Below are positions 1 to 9,860 of a stretch of DNA of 64,000 nt, in pieces (the stretch's first letter is position 1; every line of letters begins with the position of its first letter). Source of the stretch: Pedococcus badiiscoriae. Its GTDB lineage: Bacteria > Actinomycetota > Actinomycetes > Actinomycetales > Dermatophilaceae. The notes under the pieces were generated by a model. The model was not told the DNA's origin. It saw nothing but the letters and a program-made list of their open reading frames with translations, and did no database searches. The stretch spans positions 744,001 through 808,000 of the forward strand of contig NZ_JACCAB010000001.1 in the NCBI RefSeq assembly GCF_013408925.1. Reading direction: 5' to 3'. The translations under genes were made by a program, and so were the position numbers.

Positions 1-492
1 GGTGCGACCGCAGCCGGTTCGGGACCAGTCCCCGGATCTGCGCGAGGACGCGCGGACGGGTCAGGAGCTTCTCGGTCAGCGGCTCGGGGCCGGGGTCGCC
101 CACCGGGACGAGCGACAGCCGGGCCCGGGCGTGGCTCGGGATCACGCCGGGCAGCAGCGACAGGTAGTACTCGACGACCATCGGGTTGATCGGCATCGAG
201 GTCACGTAGACCATGCGCAGCCGGGGCTGGCGGAGCAGCAGCAGGAGGAACAGGAAGCGCTCCTCCAGTGCCTGGTTCATGCCACCGGAGCTGGCCACCA
301 CGCGGTCCACCGTCATCGAGGGGATGACGACGACCGACTCGTCCGCGGCGTTGGTCCCGATCGCCCGCCAGACTTCGGGCAGCCGCGCCTGGAGGGCGTC
401 GAACGCGGCGTTCCGGGCCCCCTCGTCGAGGTCGTCGAGGGTGCGGCCGGCCAGGTCCTGCAGGCCTGCTGTGCTCGTCTCTGCCCTGGTCG

Positions 493-496
<4 letters not shown>
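1..496 (-). CDS. ATP-grasp protein (peptide ligase PGM1-like), N-terminal part, cut by window edge
   Basis: The first 165 residues of a protein that continues beyond base 1. The start is an ATG whose last two bases lie in the TGA of the cyclase gene upstream (ATGA overlap, 493-496), so it is translationally coupled to that gene. The visible part contains VVVIPSMTVDR, a leucine-rich stretch FLFLLLLLRQPRLR, then MVYVTSMPINP, VEYYLSLLPG and LTEKLLTRPR. I associate these with the pre-ATP-grasp region of actinobacterial proteins annotated as peptide ligase PGM1-related. The ATP-grasp catalytic core would lie outside the window, so the reaction cannot be judged. Its place as last gene of a kinase/receiver/cyclase operon suggests a signalling output, which is inference. 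Confidence 0.7.
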
Positions 497-1660
<1,164 letters not shown>

Positions 1661-1668
<8 letters not shown>

Positions 1669-2056
1669 CGGGGCCTCCCAACCGCCCGGCGCGCAGGTGG
1701 GCGCGCACCTGTTCGGGGAACTCGCGCACGCTGATCGGCTTCTCGAGGTACCCGTCGAAGCCTGTCGACAGGGCTCGATCGCGATCCGCGCTCATCGCGA
1801 AGGCCGTCAGGGCGACGATGGGGATGCCCGCCGTGCGTGGATCGTCCCGCAGCCTGGCCAGCGCCGTGTGCCCGCTGATGCCCGGGAGCTGGAGGTCCAT
1901 GAGGATGAGGTCGGGCACGTTGCGGGTCGCCTCCGTGACCGCCTCCTCCCCCGTCGTGGCGACGGTCACCGCGAACCCGGCGAACTCCAGGACGTCCCGC
2001 GCCAGCTTCAGGTTCCGCGGGTTGTCCTCGACGAGCAGGACGGTTCCCTCGCTCAT
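1661..2056 (-). CDS. Single-domain response regulator (DivK/CheY-like)
   Basis: A 131-residue lone receiver domain without an output domain. The acidic pocket is LLVEDN at the start, the phospho-acceptor is Asp54 (LILMDLQLPG), a conserved Thr lies in VALTAF and the Lys in LEKP. Such proteins carry phosphate between a hybrid kinase and a second receiver or act by protein contact. The gene overlaps the kinase gene by 4 bp (ATGA) and the cyclase gene by 8 bp, so the three products are probably made in step and form one pathway. Specific partner contacts are inferred from position only. Confidence 0.88.
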
Positions 2057-4743
2057 CCGGTCACCTCCGTCGCTGTCCCCGGCCCGGCCGGGGAGGTGGA
2101 GGCACCTGCTGTGGCGACCTGGGCGAGCCGTTGAGCAAGCACGCCGAGGTCGAGCTGGCTCTTGGAGGCGACGAACTCGATCCGCCCCTGCAGCCGCGCC
2201 CGGTCCTCCTGGGTGAGCGACTTGGCGGTCAGGACGACGACCGGGACGCCAGCGGTGCCGGGGTCGGCGCGGAGCGCGTCGATGACGGCGAACCCGTCCG
2301 TGTCGGGCATGAGGAGGTCGACCAGGACGACGGTCGGCGCCAGGGACGCCATCGACCTCAGCGCCTCGTCACCACGGGCGAAGGTCGCGACCTGCCAGCC
2401 CTGCGGCTCGAGCGTCGCGCGGACGACCTCCAGCGCCGTCGGGTCGTCGTCGATGACCGCCAGCGTGCGCCGCTGCTGCGTCCCCGGCTGGTCGGCCCGG
2501 TCGGCGACCGCGCGCCAGATCGCTCCCAGCAGCACCTCCCGGGCGACCGGCTTGACGAGGTAGTCGGAGGCGCCGAGGGCGAACCCGCGACCTCGGTCCG
2601 GCAGGACGGAGACCACGACGACCGGCGTACCGGTCAGCTCGGGGTCGGCCTTCAGCTGGCTGAGGACGTCCCAGCCGTCCATGCCCGGCAGCCGGATGTC
2701 GAGGACCACGGCCTTCGGACGCAGGGCCCTGATCGCCTCGAGCCCTTCCTCACCGCTGCGGACCGGCACCGCCCGCAGCCCCGCCGCCGCGAGGTGGACG
2801 CCGACGAGCTCGGACGAGCTGGGGTCGTCCTCGATGACCACGACCGCCGGACGGGTGTCGTCCAGGTCCGGGTGGGTCCAGGCCGGCTGTTCCTCCCGCT
2901 GCCACGCCGTCGGCTGCGGCAGCGTGAAGCCGAAGGTGCTGCCCACTCCGACCTCACTGGTGAGCCACACCCGGCCCCCATGGAGCTCGACGATGCGACG
3001 GGTGAGGGTGAGTCCGAGTCCGGTGCCCTCGGTCATCGAGGCGGAGCGCGCACCCTGCTGGAACGAGTCGAAGATCCGCTCCTGGTCCCCCTGCGCGATG
3101 CCGATGCCCGTGTCTGCCACGGTCACCGTCAGCTCGTCCCCGTCGCGTCGGGCCGCCACGGTCACCGTGCCACCGGCAGGAGTGAACTTCACGCCGTTGC
3201 CGACCAGGTTGAGCAGCACCTGCTTGAACCGCAGCGGGTCCGCGGTGACCATCGACGGCCCCGCCGTCAGGTCGGTGACGAGCGTGACGCCCTGCCGTCC
3301 GGCCCGCTCACGCAGCAACGACAGGACCTGGTTGACCGAGTCGGCGATCGGGAAGGTCGACTTCTCCAGCTCCATGTGGCCTGCCTCCACCTTGGACAGG
3401 TCGAGCACGTCGTTGAGCAGGTCGAGCAGGTGCCGACCTGCGCTGAGGATGTCCTGCAGGTAGTCCTCCTGCCGCTCGTTGAGGTCCCCGAACATGCGCT
3501 CCAGCAGCACCTCCGAGAACCCGATGACCGCGTTGAGCGGAGTCCGCAGCTCGTGCGACATGCTCGCCAGGAACTCGGACTTGTGCTGGCTCGTGACCGC
3601 CAGCTCCGCTCGCTGGCGTTCGAGCTCGCGGTAGAGGCGGGCGTTGATCAGCGCGACGGCCGACTGGCTCGCAAAGGCCGACAGCATGTCGCACGTCTCG
3701 TCGGTGAAGGCGCCCGTGGTCGTGCGGCGCACGACGAGCACCCCGACGATGCGGTCGGGCCGGGCCATGGGAATGGCGACGAGCGAGCGCCAGCCGGCGT
3801 CGTGGAGCACCCTCAGGTGGGGGTCCAGCTCGACGTCGCGCAGGTCCGGGACCTGGATCGGGCTGCCGGTCAGGGCCGCCCTGCCGACGACCGTCTCGTC
3901 GAGGTGGATGCGGGTCTCCTGCAAGGCCCTGATCACCTCGGGGCTCGTTCCGTACGCCGTCCTGACGCGGAACAGGCTCGACTCCTCGTCGTACTCCATC
4001 AGCGAGCCGCCGTCCGCCCCGGAGAGCTCGACCGCGTGCAGCACGATGGTGCCAAGGACCTCGTCCGGGTCCAGCGTCGAGCTGATCGCCTGGCCGACCT
4101 CCGCGAGCGCCTCGAGCTGGTCGACCTTGCGGGCGAGCTCGGCCCGCCCTGCCTGGAGCTCCTGCACCAGCCGGACCCCGTTGATGGCCAGCGCTGCCTG
4201 GGCGGCGAACGCCGTCACGATCGACATCTCCCGCTCGGCGAACGGGCTGACCTCGTTGCGCCACAGCACCATCGCGCCGACAACCTCGTCGTCCACCACG
4301 AGAGGGGCGCCCATGGTGGTCCGGAACCCTGCGACCCGTTGCAGGTCGAGACGCCCGTACTCCGGGTCGGCCACGACGTCCTCGATCTGCTGGGCCTTGC
4401 GGTCCACCCCGACCCGCCCGGCCAGGGTGTCGCGATCCAGGGGCATCGGGTGGGCCGCGATGTACGCGATGGACTCCTCGCTCACCCCGACGGCCTTGAT
4501 CAGCTGGTAGATCCGGTCGTCGTCGAGGAGGTAGAGCTGCGCGGCGTCGGAGCGACACAGGCGCCGGGCGCTGTCGACGATCGTGGCGAGCACCGTGTCG
4601 GGATCCCCCGAGGACCGTCCCACTGCCGACAGCACCTCGTTGACCGCGGCCAGCTGCTCCTGCGTCTCGCGCAACCGCAGCGCGAGCGTCGCCGCGTCGA
4701 CCGAGGGCGTGGGGTCGACAGGGACGTCGGCTGACCGGGCCAT
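2053..4743 (-). CDS. Hybrid sensor histidine kinase: GAF-GAF-HisKA-HATPase-REC-REC
   Basis: An 896-residue soluble kinase with no membrane segment. Two GAF domains occupy about 45-195 and 220-370, so the signal is probably internal or diffusible. The HisKA domain has His397 in the H-box (SMSHELRTPLN). The ATPase has the N-box around Asn512/Asn516, the G1 box DTGIG (Asp544) and the G2 box GTGLGL (573-578). Two C-terminal receivers follow: Asp682 (VLDIRLPG) and Asp809 (VLVDLLMPD). It heads a four-gene minus-strand operon with a lone receiver, a receiver-cyclase and an ATP-grasp protein. The ATG is preceded by GGGAG; a 15-bp palindrome covers the ribosome site and start codon. Confidence 0.93.
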   Translation of the reverse strand: MARSADVPVDPTPSVDAATLALRLRETQEQLAAVNEVLSAVGRSSGDPDTVLATIVDSARRLCRSDAAQLYLLDDDRIYQLIKAVGVSEESIAYIAAHPMPLDRDTLAGRVGVDRKAQQIEDVVADPEYGRLDLQRVAGFRTTMGAPLVVDDEVVGAMVLWRNEVSPFAEREMSIVTAFAAQAALAINGVRLVQELQAGRAELARKVDQLEALAEVGQAISSTLDPDEVLGTIVLHAVELSGADGGSLMEYDEESSLFRVRTAYGTSPEVIRALQETRIHLDETVVGRAALTGSPIQVPDLRDVELDPHLRVLHDAGWRSLVAIPMARPDRIVGVLVVRRTTTGAFTDETCDMLSAFASQSAVALINARLYRELERQRAELAVTSQHKSEFLASMSHELRTPLNAVIGFSEVLLERMFGDLNERQEDYLQDILSAGRHLLDLLNDVLDLSKVEAGHMELEKSTFPIADSVNQVLSLLRERAGRQGVTLVTDLTAGPSMVTADPLRFKQVLLNLVGNGVKFTPAGGTVTVAARRDGDELTVTVADTGIGIAQGDQERIFDSFQQGARSASMTEGTGLGLTLTRRIVELHGGRVWLTSEVGVGSTFGFTLPQPTAWQREEQPAWTHPDLDDTRPAVVVIEDDPSSSELVGVHLAAAGLRAVPVRSGEEGLEAIRALRPKAVVLDIRLPGMDGWDVLSQLKADPELTGTPVVVVSVLPDRGRGFALGASDYLVKPVAREVLLGAIWRAVADRADQPGTQQRRTLAVIDDDPTALEVVRATLEPQGWQVATFARGDEALRSMASLAPTVVLVDLLMPDTDGFAVIDALRADPGTAGVPVVVLTAKSLTQEDRARLQGRIEFVASKSQLDLGVLAQRLAQVATAGASTSPAGPGTATEVTG

Positions 4744-4756
4744 GGGAGTCTCCCAT
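4742..4756. repeat. 15-bp perfect palindrome over the kinase start codon and RBS
   Basis: Two 7-bp arms, ATGGGAG and CTCCCAT, are separated by one T. In the kinase mRNA the palindrome includes the Shine-Dalgarno GGGAG and the first two bases of the start codon. It could be an operator or could mask the ribosome site. It may also be chance. Confidence 0.4.
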
Positions 4757-4903
4757 CGAGAGCCGGGCTGCGAGACAGCGTGCGGATGCCTCTAGCAGTG
4801 TGCTCCCCGCAGCGCGGGCTTGCCTACGGTTGATTGCGTATGCCGTGCTCGCGAGTACGGCGCGCCCCTTGCCGCGCCCGGTGGCGCGGGGTGCGGGGGC
4901 GGC

Positions 4904-5485
4904 TCAGGGGGTGGGCGGAGGCGGCTGCTGGTCCATGGCCCGCTGGCGCTCGGCCTCGCGAGCCGCGTCGACCTGGGCCTGCGCGGCCGCCATGGGGTCC
5001 ATCTTCGTCAGCAGCTCGCGCCCCTGCGCGGCGAACTTGTGCTCCACCAGCACCTCGTACTGGGTCGCGACCACCTGCATGACGGAGGTGAAGTCGCGGT
5101 TGCCGCCGGTCAGGGCGTAGCCGATCAGCGCCCACACGAGGCCGAAGCCGGCACCGAAGACCACCGTGAGCAGCACACCCGCCAGGCCCGCGCCGCCGCC
5201 GGTGCCGAAGAGCGAGAAGATCAGCCCGACGAACAGCCCCAGCCAGGCACCGGACACCAGGCCGCCGAGGGCGACGCGCTGCCGGGTCAGCCGACCCGTC
5301 ACGCGCTCGAGCTGCTTGAGGTCGGTGCCGACGATCAGGACGTTCTGCACCGGGAACTCGTGGTCCGACAGGTAGTCCACGGCCTTCTGCGCCTTGGCGT
5401 ACGTGTCGTAGCGACCCAGGGACATCGGGTACTCCAGGGCCAGGACGGCGCGTGACCTCGCCATGGCGTTCGGCTGCGTGCTCAT
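4904..5485 (-). CDS. General stress protein 17M-like membrane-associated protein
   Basis: A 193-residue protein. After a short leader it has the general-stress-protein 17M fold signature: SLGRYDTYAKAQKAVDYLSD, then FPVQNVLIVG. Two glycine-rich hydrophobic segments follow at about 72-95 and 99-125, then a hydrophilic C-terminal tail rich in Gln, Ala and Pro. The function of the family is unknown beyond association with stress. No good Shine-Dalgarno site precedes the chosen ATG; CACACT 6 nt upstream could be the -10 of a leaderless transcript. Internal ATGs at codons 8 and 21 are alternatives. The gene stands alone on the minus strand. Confidence 0.75.
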   Translation of the reverse strand: MSTQPNAMARSRAVLALEYPMSLGRYDTYAKAQKAVDYLSDHEFPVQNVLIVGTDLKQLERVTGRLTRQRVALGGLVSGAWLGLFVGLIFSLFGTGGGAGLAGVLLTVVFGAGFGLVWALIGYALTGGNRDFTSVMQVVATQYEVLVEHKFAAQGRELLTKMDPMAAAQAQVDAAREAERQRAMDQQPPPPTP

Positions 5486-5527
5486 GTCACCAGTGTGTCA
5501 AAGCCTGCGGGGATTGCGCCGGTCGGC

Positions 5528-6730
5528 TCACTTCTTCAGGGCGAAGTCCTCGAGGAGGCGGCGGCCGATGATCATCTTCTGGATCTCGGCGGTGCCCTCA
5601 CCGATCAGCAACATGGGGGCCTCGCGGTAGAGCCGCTCGATCTCGTACTCCTTGGAGTAGCCGTACCCACCGTGGATCCGGAACGACTGCTCCACCACGT
5701 CGGCGCAGTTCTCCGCGGCGAGGTACTTGGCCATGCCGGCCTCGAGGTCGTTGCGGGCACCGGCGTCCTTGAGGCGCGCGGCCTTGACCATCATCTGGTG
5801 GCTGGCTTCGACCTTGGTCGCCATGTCGGCGAGGCGGAACAGGATGCCCTGGTGCTCGGCGATCTTCTTGCCGAAGGTCTCGCGCTCCTGCGCATACGCG
5901 ATGCCGAGCTCGAAGGCCCGCATCGAGACCCCGCAGGCGCGCGCCGCGACGTTGACGCGGCCCACCTCGACGCCGTCCATCATCTGGTAGAAGCCCTTGC
6001 CCGGCTCGCCACCCAGGATCTGCGCCGAGGTCGTCCGGTGGCCGTCGAGGACCATCTCGGTGGTGTCGACGCCCTTGTAGCCCATCTTGTCGATCTTGCC
6101 GGGGATGGTGACGCCCTGGGCGGTCTCGCCGAAGCCGGACTCCTTGTCGATCAGGAACGTCGTCATGTTCTTGTAGACCGAGTCGGCGCCGAGGTCCGTC
6201 TTCACCAGCACCGCAACGAGATTCGCGCTGCCTCCGTTGGTGAGCCACATCTTCTGGCCGGTGATCGACCAGTCGTCGCTGTCGCCGTCGCGCACCGCCT
6301 TGGACTTGATCGCCGACACGTCCGAGCCCAGTCCCGGCTCACTCATCGAGAAGGCGCCGCGGATCTCACCGGTGGCCATCTTCGGCAGGTACCGCTGCTT
6401 CTGCTCGTCGGTGCCGTGCTGCAACAGCATGTAGGCGACGATGAAGTGCGTGTTGACGATGCCGCTGACCGACATCCAGCCGCGGGCGATCTCCTCGACC
6501 ACCAGCGCATAGGTCAGCAGCGACTCGCCCAGGCCGCCGTACTCCTCGGGGATCATCAGCCCGAAGATCCCCATCTCCTTCATGCCCTCGACGATCTCGG
6601 TGGGGTACTCGTCGGCGTGCTCGAGCTGCTGCGCCACCGGGATGATCTGCTCGTTCACGAACTCACGCACGAGCTTGACCAGCTCCGTCTGCTCCTCGGT
6701 CAGGCCATCGGTCTGCTGGAGTCGGGACAT
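5528..6730 (-). CDS. Acyl-CoA dehydrogenase
   Basis: A 400-residue flavoprotein that oxidises an acyl-CoA to the 2-enoyl-CoA, passing electrons to ETF. All three regions of the family are present: N-terminal helices (TEEQTELVKLVREFV), the middle beta domain with FSMSEPGLGSDVS and KMWLTNGG that bind FAD, and the C-terminal helical domain with FGKKIAEHQG, the expected glutamate region near RIHGGYGY and the end IGRRLLEDFA. The length is normal. I chose the ATG at 6730 because GAGGTGG lies 8 nt upstream; the frame stays open further upstream but that stretch is proline/glycine-rich and covers tandem repeats. Chain-length specificity cannot be read from the sequence. Confidence 0.92.
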   Translation of the reverse strand: MSRLQQTDGLTEEQTELVKLVREFVNEQIIPVAQQLEHADEYPTEIVEGMKEMGIFGLMIPEEYGGLGESLLTYALVVEEIARGWMSVSGIVNTHFIVAYMLLQHGTDEQKQRYLPKMATGEIRGAFSMSEPGLGSDVSAIKSKAVRDGDSDDWSITGQKMWLTNGGSANLVAVLVKTDLGADSVYKNMTTFLIDKESGFGETAQGVTIPGKIDKMGYKGVDTTEMVLDGHRTTSAQILGGEPGKGFYQMMDGVEVGRVNVAARACGVSMRAFELGIAYAQERETFGKKIAEHQGILFRLADMATKVEASHQMMVKAARLKDAGARNDLEAGMAKYLAAENCADVVEQSFRIHGGYGYSKEYEIERLYREAPMLLIGEGTAEIQKMIIGRRLLEDFALKK

Positions 6731-7090
6731 GGGGTTCGCCACCTCGCGGTTCGGGGATTCGGTTCGGGGACTGCGATCTGGACCTCCCGCGAGTATGCCG
6801 AGTGGCCCAGTCCCAGCACAGGTTCCGGCCGTGTGAGCCTGCCCACCCGGTCGACCACTGCCACCACGGACCACTCCCACCACGGACCACTCCAACCACA
6901 GACCACTCCCACCACGGACTGCTCAAACAAATGGGTGGCAGGCGACGGTCCCGTCTGCCACCCTTCTCGCGTATCGCGCGCGACACCGGTCGCGCGCACG
7001 ACTCCCTCAGCGGGGAACGGAGGCACGAGATGTCCATGACGGTCCTGGGCGCTTCCCGTGCCCTTTCCCTCCCCTGTCTGGAGTCCACAC
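6731..7090. other. 360-bp divergent intergenic region
   Basis: The longest gene-free stretch, between the acyl-CoA dehydrogenase (minus) and the RIO kinase (plus). It holds the ribosome site of the dehydrogenase next to 6731, one GTATGCCG motif at 6793-6800, four tandem 16-bp repeats at 6853-6916, and the kinase RBS near 7079-7083. The frames crossing it are open only because of base composition; no credible gene is seen. Confidence 0.6.
6853..6916. repeat. Four tandem 16-bp repeats, consensus GACCACTCCCACCACG
   Basis: Exact phase is kept over four units: 6853-6868, 6869-6884, 6885-6900 and 6901-6916. Units 2 and 4 match the consensus, unit 1 differs at one base (G for C at position 9) and unit 3 at two. 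They lie in the divergent promoter region, about 120-190 bp from both start codons, so they could be regulator sites. Repeat expansion without function is possible. Confidence 0.85.
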
Positions 7091-7933
7091 ATGCAGTTTC
7101 AGGAGCCTTTCTCCTTCTCGTTTGACAGCCTTCCCGACGCGCCCCCCGAGGGTGAGCGCTGGTCGAGCTGGGACGGTGCCACGCACGGTCCGAAACCCCG
7201 ACCCGACTGGGTCATCACGGCACTCGGCGCGGTCGAGTCCGACCTCGGCGTCCTCAAGACGGGCAAGGAGGCGGACGTGCACATCGTCCGTCGCTGGATG
7301 CCGGACGGGACGACCACCCCCGCCGTCGACTCGTTCCTCGCCGCGAAGCGCTACCGCACGGGCGAGCACCGGATGTTCCACCGGGACGCCGGGTACCACG
7401 AGGGTCGCCGGGTCCGTCGCAGCCGAGAGATGCGGGCCATGGCGCGGCGCACCGAGTTCGGCAAGGAGCTGCTCTCGGGGCAGTGGGCGCAAGCGGAGTT
7501 CGCGGCCCTGAGCGCGTTGTGGGAGCTGGGGTTGCCTGTCCCCTACCCGGTGCAGCTGAGCGACCGCGAGATGCTGATGGAGCTCATCGGCGAGCCTGGC
7601 GCCGGCGTTGCCGCCCCCCGCCTCGCGCAGACGCGTCCGTCGGCCGACCTGCTGCCCGAGCTGTTCGAGCAGCTGCGCACCTCGATGGTCACGCTGGCCC
7701 GGCGCGGCTGGACGCACGGCGACCTGTCGCCCTACAACGTGCTGCTCCACGGCGAGCGGCTGGTCATCATCGACTGGCCGCAGATCGTGGACATCATCGG
7801 CAACCCGCGCGGGTTCGAGTTCCTCGAGCGCGACGTCGCGAACATGTGTCGCTGGTTCGTCGCCAGGGGCCTGGCCGTCGACGAGGGCGAGCTGCTCGGC
7901 GACCTCGTGGCGGAGGCGACGGCGCGCTGGTAG
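7091..7933 (+). CDS. RIO-family serine protein kinase
   Basis: A 280-residue atypical protein kinase of the RIO type. The ATP loop is TGKEADVH, followed by the lysine in FLAAKRYR. The catalytic loop is HGDLSPYNVLL with the Asp and Asn expected, and the metal loop is VIIDWPQ. RIO kinases are best known from ribosome maturation in archaea and eukaryotes; bacterial members are less understood, so the target is unknown. I use the ATG at 7091 because TGGAG sits 7 nt upstream; an in-frame start at 7058 is possible. It stands alone downstream of the tandem-repeat region. Confidence 0.88.
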   Translation: MQFQEPFSFSFDSLPDAPPEGERWSSWDGATHGPKPRPDWVITALGAVESDLGVLKTGKEADVHIVRRWMPDGTTTPAVDSFLAAKRYRTGEHRMFHRDAGYHEGRRVRRSREMRAMARRTEFGKELLSGQWAQAEFAALSALWELGLPVPYPVQLSDREMLMELIGEPGAGVAAPRLAQTRPSADLLPELFEQLRTSMVTLARRGWTHGDLSPYNVLLHGERLVIIDWPQIVDIIGNPRGFEFLERDVANMCRWFVARGLAVDEGELLGDLVAEATARW

Positions 7934-7973
7934 CCGCCCACGCGGCATACCGGGGGCGTGGCCGTGTCCGCCC

Positions 7974-7979
7974 TAGGGT
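7974..7979 (+). promoter_or_regulatory. -10 hexamer TAGGGT of a probable leaderless esterase mRNA
   Basis: TAGGGT ends 5 nt before the ATG at 7985, leaving no room for a leader. A weak GAGG is also present between them, so a short leader is not ruled out. Confidence 0.45.
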
Positions 7980-7984
7980 GAGGC

Positions 7985-8782
7985 ATGGTCACGATCACCC
8001 GGCGCACCTTCGTGTCGGGCACGGTCGGTGCTGCCGCCCTGGCCACGGCCGGGTGCCGCGGATCGCAGGCGCCCGGGGTCGAGATCCGCACCGGGTCGCT
8101 GACCAGCAGGCACTGGGCGGGGCGTGACATCACGTGGCGGATCGCCCGGCCGAGCGCGGGCGACCCAGCCCTGCGGCCGATCGTCATCGTGCTGCACGGC
8201 AAGGGCGGCAACTCCAGCCACGCCTTCCGGATGCTCAACCTCCAGGACCACGTCGCGTCCACTCGCCTGACGGTCGCCTCGGTCGACGGCGGCGACTACT
8301 ACTGGCACGCGCGTCGCGCGGGCGTGGACACCGGCGCCATGGTGCTCGAGGACTTCCTCCCCCTGGTCCAGCGCGAGACGGGGTATGCCGGCAAGATCGC
8401 CTTCCTCGGCTGGTCGATGGGCGGTTACGGGTCGCTGCTGCTGGCGAGCCAGCTCGGCCCGAGGCGGGTCGCCGCCGTGGTCGCGGAGAGCGCCGCCCTG
8501 TGGACCACCCCGGGGCTGAGCGCGCCGGGGGCGTTCGACGACGCCCAGGACTTCGAAGCCCACGACGTGTTCGCCCCCCGCCGGACGATGGTGCTGCGCC
8601 AGCTCCCCGTGCGGCTCGACTGCGGTCGCTCGGACCCGTTCGCGTCCGCTGACCAGGCCTTGGCCAAGGCCCTACCCACGGCGACGTTCACCCTCGACCA
8701 CGGGGCTCACACCGCCGACTACTGGAAGAGCCACGGCGCGGTCCAGCTGCAGTGGCTGCGTCAGCAGTTCGACCGTCACTGA
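7985..8782 (+). CDS. Exported lipoprotein esterase/alpha-beta hydrolase
   Basis: A 265-residue protein. The N-terminus has a twin-arginine signal (ITRRTFVSG) running into a lipobox-like ATAGC, so Cys23 would be lipidated after Tat export. The mature part is an alpha/beta hydrolase: oxyanion region IVIVLHGKGGNS, nucleophile elbow GWSMGGYGS, an Asp in RLDCGRSDPF and the catalytic His in LDHGAHT. It resembles the esterase D/feruloyl esterase group; the substrate is unknown. It follows the RIO kinase by 51 bp but has its own likely promoter. The tail-to-tail gap to the L,D-transpeptidase is only 10 bp. Confidence 0.82.
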   Translation: MVTITRRTFVSGTVGAAALATAGCRGSQAPGVEIRTGSLTSRHWAGRDITWRIARPSAGDPALRPIVIVLHGKGGNSSHAFRMLNLQDHVASTRLTVASVDGGDYYWHARRAGVDTGAMVLEDFLPLVQRETGYAGKIAFLGWSMGGYGSLLLASQLGPRRVAAVVAESAALWTTPGLSAPGAFDDAQDFEAHDVFAPRRTMVLRQLPVRLDCGRSDPFASADQALAKALPTATFTLDHGAHTADYWKSHGAVQLQWLRQQFDRH

Positions 8783-8792
8783 TCGCGAGGGG

Positions 8793-9686
8793 TCAGTAGA
8801 CGGTGACCGTGCTGCCGATCGGCATGAGGTTGGTGGCCCAGATCATGTCCATCGCCGGGTTGCTGACCCGCGCGCACCCGTGGGAGGCCGGGTAGCCGGG
8901 CACGTTGCCCGCCCCGTGCACCGCGATGCCGCCGTTGAAGTAGCGCGGACGCCACAGGTCGCCGAGCGGACCCTTGTCGAGGTGGTCGACCACCCGGTAG
9001 GTGCTGAAGGTGCCGGCGGGCGTGTTCGCGACGCGCGTCGCACCCTCGCTGGTGTACTGCTGGCCGCTGCCGGTGCTGGTGTTGAGGACCAGGGTGACCC
9101 GGCCGCCCCGTACGACCAGCAGCAGCTGGCGCGCCTTGTCGATCTCGATGCCGGTGCCACCGGTGCGGGACTGCGGTCGGACGCCGTTCTTGAGGGCGCG
9201 CTGGGTCGCGGGGCCGAAGACGCCGTCGCGCCCGAGGCCGGCCGCCTTCTGCAGGGCCATCACGGCCTGTGAGGTCAGACCGCCGTACGACCCGTCAGCC
9301 GAGCCGTTCCAGTAGCCGAGGGCGGAGAGCTGCAGCTGGACCTTTGTCACGTACGCGCCCGTGTCGCCCGGCACGAGGGTGTCACCCTCCTTCGGTGGCG
9401 GCTTGGGCGTGGGCTTGGGAGTCGGCTTCGGCGTCGGCTTGGCCGCAGGTGGCGTGGTCGACGGGGCCGGGACACCCGTGGTGGGCCCCGCGCTCGTCGT
9501 GGTGTCGCTCGGCGTGGGATCGACGGGTGCCGAGGTGGGAGCCGCCCCGGGCGCCGTGCCGTGCGCGACCGGGGTGCCGGCGGTGGGCTGGCCGAGGGTG
9601 ATCGCGCCGCAGGCGCTCAGCAGCAGCGCTCCCGCCAGCACGGACCCAGCCAGAGCGGCGCGGGCGCGCGTGTCCCTGCGATCCAT
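8793..9686 (-). CDS. L,D-transpeptidase lipoprotein with peptidoglycan-binding domain
   Basis: A 297-residue cell-wall enzyme. The signal peptide ends in LLSAC, a lipobox. A Pro/Thr-rich linker with repeated PTPKPTPK follows, then a peptidoglycan-binding domain (VTKVQLQLSALGYW, PATQRAL) and a YkuD catalytic domain. The catalytic motif HGAGNVPGYPASHGCARVSN carries the conserved His and nucleophilic Cys. It would form 3-3 cross-links or attach proteins to peptidoglycan. The ATG at 9686 is chosen because AAGGGGAG lies just upstream; the frame is open further upstream but that part has no signal sequence. Confidence 0.9.
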   Translation of the reverse strand: MDRRDTRARAALAGSVLAGALLLSACGAITLGQPTAGTPVAHGTAPGAAPTSAPVDPTPSDTTTSAGPTTGVPAPSTTPPAAKPTPKPTPKPTPKPPPKEGDTLVPGDTGAYVTKVQLQLSALGYWNGSADGSYGGLTSQAVMALQKAAGLGRDGVFGPATQRALKNGVRPQSRTGGTGIEIDKARQLLLVVRGGRVTLVLNTSTGSGQQYTSEGATRVANTPAGTFSTYRVVDHLDKGPLGDLWRPRYFNGGIAVHGAGNVPGYPASHGCARVSNPAMDMIWATNLMPIGSTVTVY

Positions 9687-9860
9687 CGACTCCCCTTCCC
9701 TGGCCGGCAGACCACGGTATGCCGGCGACATCGTGTCAGTCATGGTGACGCATGCCGAGGCGATCCGGTTGTCGCCCGCGCCGAATCGTGACACAGCCGC
9801 CGAATCGTGACCCGGGCCTGCGGCGCGATCGCAGGCCGCTGGAGGGTCGCGAAGCCCGCC

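Noticed and set aside
2131..4734. 867-codon plus-strand open frame opposite the hybrid kinase
   Set aside because: It is antisense to a complete kinase with all motifs, and is rich in Arg/Asp/Gly/Val as expected from GC-rich complement. No domain is seen.
6853..6916. Tandem repeats as a CRISPR array
   Set aside because: The 16-bp units adjoin directly, with no spacers and no cas genes.
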